From: Aneurinibacillus aneurinilyticus ATCC 12856
GTDB lineage: Bacteria; Bacillota; Bacilli; Aneurinibacillales; Aneurinibacillaceae
Assembly (NCBI RefSeq): GCF_000466385.1
Contig: NZ_KE952812.1
Coordinates: forward strand, 1 to 64,000
DNA length: 64,000 nucleotides
Direction of reading: 5' to 3'
Part shown: positions 60,958 to 64,000 of the stretch, piece after piece
How the letters are laid out: the number at the start of each line of letters is the position of its first letter
Position numbering within the stretch: the stretch's first letter is position 1
Notes under the pieces: generated by a model
The model's database searches: none
What the model was told of the DNA's origin: nothing
What the model saw: the letters and a program-made list of their open reading frames with translations, nothing else
Position numbers and translations under genes: made by a program

Positions 60958-61788
60958 ATGCCGGAATTGCCTGAAGTGGAAACGGTTAGGCGTACGCTGA
61001 ATAAGCTGGTCACGGGAAAGACAATCACTGATGTGATCGTAAAACTGCCAAGATTAATTAAAGCCCCGGATGATACGGTGCTATTTATTGAGCTGATGAA
61101 GGGGCAAACGATTCGCGATGTCGGTCGGCGCGGCAAGTTTTTGCTATTCTACCTTGATGACTTTGTGATGGTGTCCCATTTGAGGATGGAGGGGCGCTAT
61201 GGCCTCTATCAAGAGAAAGACGATGTGGAGAAGCATACTCACGTTATTTTTCAATTTGCTGACGCCACAGAGCTTCGCTATAAAGATGTTCGGACTTTCG
61301 GAACAATGCATTTGTTTGCTAAAGGTAAGGAGATGGCGGGACCACCGTTGCATAAGCTTGGTCCTGAGCCGCTGGATAAGACGTTTACGGCGGAGCTGCT
61401 AAAGGAAAGAGTGAAGCGACGCAAAAGTAAAATTAAGCCATTGTTGTTAAATCAGGAAATAATCGTCGGGCTCGGGAATATTTATGTAGATGAGGCGTTG
61501 TTTCAGGCGGGTATTCATCCGGAGAAGGTACCGGACGAGTTGACGGATGAGCAATGGAAGGCGCTTCATATTAGCATTGTACAGATCTTGAGCGAGTCGA
61601 TACTATTAGGAGGATCCTCTATTAAATCTTATGTTGATGGACAGGGACAAGAGGGGCAATTTCAGCATACACTGAAGGCGTACGGCCGTACAGGTGAGCC
61701 GTGTGTCGTATGTGGCACACCAATCGAGAAGTTTGTCGTTGGTGGGCGCGGTACGCATATTTGTCCATCCTGTCAGCCCCGCAACTAA
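60958..61788 (+). CDS. mutM: Formamidopyrimidine-DNA glycosylase
   Basis: A 276-residue base-excision enzyme for 8-oxoguanine. The N-terminal P-E-L-P-E-V-E-T-V-R-R holds the catalytic Pro and Glu. L-G-N-I-Y-V-D-E-A-L-F and the C-terminal zinc finger (C-V-V-C ... C-P-S-C) are complete. It lies 26 bases after polA and is probably cotranscribed. Confidence 0.96.
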   Translation: MPELPEVETVRRTLNKLVTGKTITDVIVKLPRLIKAPDDTVLFIELMKGQTIRDVGRRGKFLLFYLDDFVMVSHLRMEGRYGLYQEKDDVEKHTHVIFQFADATELRYKDVRTFGTMHLFAKGKEMAGPPLHKLGPEPLDKTFTAELLKERVKRRKSKIKPLLLNQEIIVGLGNIYVDEALFQAGIHPEKVPDELTDEQWKALHISIVQILSESILLGGSSIKSYVDGQGQEGQFQHTLKAYGRTGEPCVVCGTPIEKFVVGGRGTHICPSCQPRN

Positions 61789-61981
61789 AATGAAACTTCG
61801 TTCAGTGAGGGCATTACTGTCCGTTAAGATGGGATAAACGAGTTGCTGCAAATGAAAGGTATGTGCATATTCTCTGTGCTGTGTAGAGAAGGCACCCCTT
61901 TCTTTTCTTCTCATATACTGTACCAAGCGCCTATGAATAAGTTGGCAAAAGAAGGGCGAGATAGAGAAGGAGGAGAATGGG

Positions 61982-62638
61982 GTGCTGCATATTTTTTCGC
62001 TCCTGGCATTGGCCTTTGCAGTGAGTCTAGATGGATTCGGGGTCGGCGTCACATACGGCATACGCCGCATCAAGATTCCTGCGCGTTCCGTTATTATTAT
62101 AACCTCGTGTTCGGCGCTGGTGATTCTTGCCTCGATGTATATTGGCAAGTGGCTGGCGTATTTTTTGTCACCTGCTGCTACCCAATATGTGGGGGGAATG
62201 ATTTTAGTCGCTATTGGCTTATGGGCCATATATAATGCAAAGCTACAGGAAGCGGAGGAAGAAGGGCCGAAGCATGAGCAGCCGAATGGGGAGCCAAAGT
62301 CGCTTGTAGCATTTGAAATTAAAGCGCTTGGTCTTATCGTACAAATTCTTAAGCGTCCTACTGAAGCGGATGTGGATCGCTCCGGTACGATTTCCGCTGT
62401 GGAGGCGATGCTTCTTGGGATGGCTCTTTCTTTGGACGCATTTGGCGCTGGTATTGGTGCTGCGCTTATTGGTTATGAACCATGGGTGACCGCACTAGTT
62501 ATTGGAAGTGTGAGCTGCTTATTTATCCTATCAGGACTAAAACTCGGATTTATGTATTCAGAAGTCGGTTGGTTAAAGCGAATGACATATCTTCCGGGAA
62601 TTCTTCTAATTTTGTGCGGTTTTTTCAAAATGATGTGA
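61982..62638 (+). CDS. ytaF: Sporulation membrane protein YtaF (MntP-like) with EF-hand-like loop
   Basis: A 218-residue protein of six spans in two halves. Each half starts with A-x-S-L-D-x-F-G (F-A-V-S-L-D-G-F-G and M-A-L-S-L-D-A-F-G-A-G), as in MntP-like proteins. The loop between (residues 130-141, D-V-D-R-S-G-T-I-S-A-V-E) fits the canonical EF-hand D-x-D-x-S-G-x-I-x-x-x-E. GTG start after AAGGAGGAGAATGG. A weak SigE-like pair (TCATATA, CTATGAAT) lies near 61910-61935. Confidence 0.88.
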   Translation: MLHIFSLLALAFAVSLDGFGVGVTYGIRRIKIPARSVIIITSCSALVILASMYIGKWLAYFLSPAATQYVGGMILVAIGLWAIYNAKLQEAEEEGPKHEQPNGEPKSLVAFEIKALGLIVQILKRPTEADVDRSGTISAVEAMLLGMALSLDAFGAGIGAALIGYEPWVTALVIGSVSCLFILSGLKLGFMYSEVGWLKRMTYLPGILLILCGFFKMM

Positions 62639-62656
62639 GAGCGAGTTGAGGAGGAT

Positions 62657-63253
62657 ATGGTCATTGGATTAACAGGCGGCATTGCCTGTGGAAAAAGTAC
62701 AGTATCACGAATGCTTGCAGAGCGCGATGCTCGTATCATTGATGCGGACATGATTGCACGTGAGGTTGTTCGGCCAGGTGAAGAAGCCTGGTCTCTTGTT
62801 GTCGAGCGCTTTGGACGAGACATTTTACTTGCCAATGATGAATTGGACCGGACAAAGCTGGGTTCCCTTGTTTTTTCGGACGAGCAGGCACGTCTGGATT
62901 TGAATGCGATTGTTCACCCTGCTATACGGGGACGTATGCGTCAGCTGATAAAAGAGGCGCAGGAAGAAAAAATTGCGCTTATTGTGCTTGATATTCCGTT
63001 ATTGTACGAGTCAAAGCTTGAATATATGGTGGAAAAAGTAGTTGTCGTATATTGTACAGCCAACCTGCAATTGGAGCGCTTGATGGAAAGGAACGGATTT
63101 GATGAGGAAGAAGCGCGGCGACGTATCGCCTCTCAACTGTCTATAGAAGACAAACGTCTTTGGGCAGATTACGTAATTGACAACAACGGTACGCTTTCAG
63201 AAACGGAACAGCAGGTAGATGAGCTGGTAGGGATATTGTTGAATTTGGAATAA
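62657..63253 (+). CDS. coaE: Dephospho-CoA kinase
   Basis: A 198-residue kinase that completes coenzyme A. The P-loop is G-L-T-G-G-I-A-C-G-K-S-T-V-S; D-A-D-M-I-A-R-E-V-V holds the catalytic Asp, and D-I-P-L-L-Y-E and R-R-I-A-S-Q fit the family. ATG start after GAGGAGGAT; gap of 18 bases from ytaF. Confidence 0.96.
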   Translation: MVIGLTGGIACGKSTVSRMLAERDARIIDADMIAREVVRPGEEAWSLVVERFGRDILLANDELDRTKLGSLVFSDEQARLDLNAIVHPAIRGRMRQLIKEAQEEKIALIVLDIPLLYESKLEYMVEKVVVVYCTANLQLERLMERNGFDEEEARRRIASQLSIEDKRLWADYVIDNNGTLSETEQQVDELVGILLNLE

Positions 63254-63297
63254 AGGCGCGCACGGATACAGGAAACTGTATGGATAAGGAGTTGGGG

Positions 63298-63873
63298 ATG
63301 AAACGGTTAAGTCGCAGAAACACGGTGTTTTTTCTTTGCTTATTGGTAGTTTTTCTGCTGCTGGATGCACCTGCTACGTGGAAAGCGATGTACCCGATAT
63401 ATTACAAAGAAGAAATACGCAAATCGTCCAAGCAGTATAATGTGGATCCGTATTTAATTATGGCGATTATTCAAATCGAATCAAAATTTGATAAACATCG
63501 TATCTCCAAAAAGGGAGCAATCGGGCTTATGCAGATGATGCCCACAACGGCGGAATGGGCGATACAGAAGACCAAAATCTCACCGATGGCGACTGAATAC
63601 TTGGACGAGCCGGATACGAACATATTGCTCGGAACGTGGTATATTTCCTTCCTGCATGAAATGTTTAATGATAATCCATATGCGGTCATCGCCGCGTATA
63701 ATGCCGGACCAGGAAATGTTAAAAAATGGATGCAACAAGGGACATGGGACGGAACGGAGGAGCATCTTTCCAGAATTCCGTTTGGAGAAACGCGTCATTA
63801 TGTACAGCGAGCATTATATTACAAGCATCGATACGAGAAAATTTATGCTGATGAATTCAGCTCTTTAAAGTAG
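63298..63873 (+). CDS. Membrane-anchored lytic transglycosylase (SLT domain)
   Basis: A 191-residue protein. An N-terminal span (about 8-28, F-F-L-C-L-L-V-V-F-L-L-L) anchors a Slt70-type domain. The catalytic Glu is in Q-I-E-S-K-F-D, followed by G-A-I-G-L-M-Q-M-M-P-T-T and the A-A-Y-N-A-G-P-G motif. It cuts glycan strands of peptidoglycan. The ATG at 63298 follows AAGGAG; an earlier in-frame ATG (63280) overlaps that site. It follows coaE by 44 bases. Confidence 0.92.
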   Translation: MKRLSRRNTVFFLCLLVVFLLLDAPATWKAMYPIYYKEEIRKSSKQYNVDPYLIMAIIQIESKFDKHRISKKGAIGLMQMMPTTAEWAIQKTKISPMATEYLDEPDTNILLGTWYISFLHEMFNDNPYAVIAAYNAGPGNVKKWMQQGTWDGTEEHLSRIPFGETRHYVQRALYYKHRYEKIYADEFSSLK

Positions 63874-63899
63874 AAGGATGGCTGCGGCCATCCTTTTTT
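63874..63899 (+). terminator. Rho-independent terminator
   Basis: AAGGATGGC pairs with GGCCATCCTT, loop TGC, then TTTT. It closes the polA-mutM-ytaF-coaE-SLT stretch. Confidence 0.88.
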
Positions 63900-63938
63900 A
63901 AGTAGTAACAAAAGTTCAGGTGGTTGGAAGGAGAAAAT

Positions 63939-64000
63939 TTGGAAAAAAGAAGAGGTTGGATGCGCCTTGCGCTCCGGCAGAAGAAGGACCAGTGTCGATT
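63939..64000 (+). CDS. Start of a gene cut by the window edge
   Basis: A TTG start at 63939 follows GGAAGGAGAAAAT. It opens the frame M-E-K-R-R-G-W-M-R-L-A-L-R-Q-K-K-D, which runs off the end. The 20 basic residues do not allow a family call. Confidence 0.5.
   Translation, partial: MEKRRGWMRLALRQKKDQCR

Noticed and set aside
1-64000. CRISPR arrays, rRNA, tRNA, prophage, complete IS elements or toxin-antitoxin pairs
   Set aside because: I looked for evenly spaced repeats, cloverleaf-like and rRNA-like sequence, transposase or integrase motifs and small paired genes and saw none I could support.

Overview
The window looks like a chromosomal segment of an endospore-forming, low/mid-GC Gram-positive of the order Bacillales. 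The synteny of its right half (ytoI-ytpI-ytrI/ytrH-dnaE-malic enzyme-accDA-pyk-fxsA-ytvI-citZ-icd-mdh-phoPR-polA-mutM-ytaF-coaE) is that of Bacillus and relatives. The gene content would fit a Paenibacillaceae-type genus such as Aneurinibacillus or Brevibacillus; the genus is an inference, not a proof. I see no rRNA, tRNA, CRISPR array, prophage or complete insertion sequence.

Region 1 (1-14.9 kb) is an accessory mosaic. It starts with a secreted M15 peptidase. Next is a Rad52-like annealing protein with its own SSB, behind a promoter that carries two LexA-like SOS boxes. Then come a DUF418 membrane protein, small hypotheticals, an aldolase remnant and an IsdG-like haem monooxygenase with a Fur-like box. 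A cobalamin riboswitch with its own terminator leads a five-gene Nik/Opp-type ABC transporter that ends in a SAM methyltransferase, probably a cobalt or metallophore importer. A DUF4349 lipoprotein and a pirin follow. Four copies or pieces of a non-coding inverted-repeat element (ends like TGTTGATTATCC) lie in this region.

Region 2 (14.9-32.6 kb) holds spore and envelope functions. It has a GerA-type germinant receptor operon (minus strand), a CstR-like persulfide-sensor gene with an operator in its promoter, and a TudS/DUF523 gene. A tiny zinc-binding gene contains a canonical U UUU UUA slippery heptamer. There follow an aminotransferase, an NhaC antiporter, a Cys-rich YkgJ-like protein, an NlpC/P60 hydrolase under a c-di-AMP riboswitch, and a five-gene translationally coupled cluster of four YheC/YheD ATP-grasp proteins plus a GNAT. 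The region ends with a UPF0173 hydrolase and an MFS exporter with a MarR regulator and a 30-bp palindrome.

Region 3 (32.7-64 kb) is the core block: tRNA methylation (trmB), replication (dnaE, polA), repair (mutM), sporulation membrane proteins (ytrH, ytrI, ytvI, ytaF), and carbon metabolism. The metabolic part is malic enzyme, a FadR-type GntR regulator, accDA, pyk, citZ, icd and mdh, followed by phosphate sensing (phoPR). pfkA, normally between accA and pyk, is absent from that position. A perfect GntR/FadR-type operator precedes the malic enzyme gene, so the regulator downstream may control this pyruvate/malonyl-CoA node. A broken EamA transporter lies between phoR and a prohibitin-like gene. 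The window ends in a truncated gene.

All assignments were made by reading translations and motifs; no database search was run.
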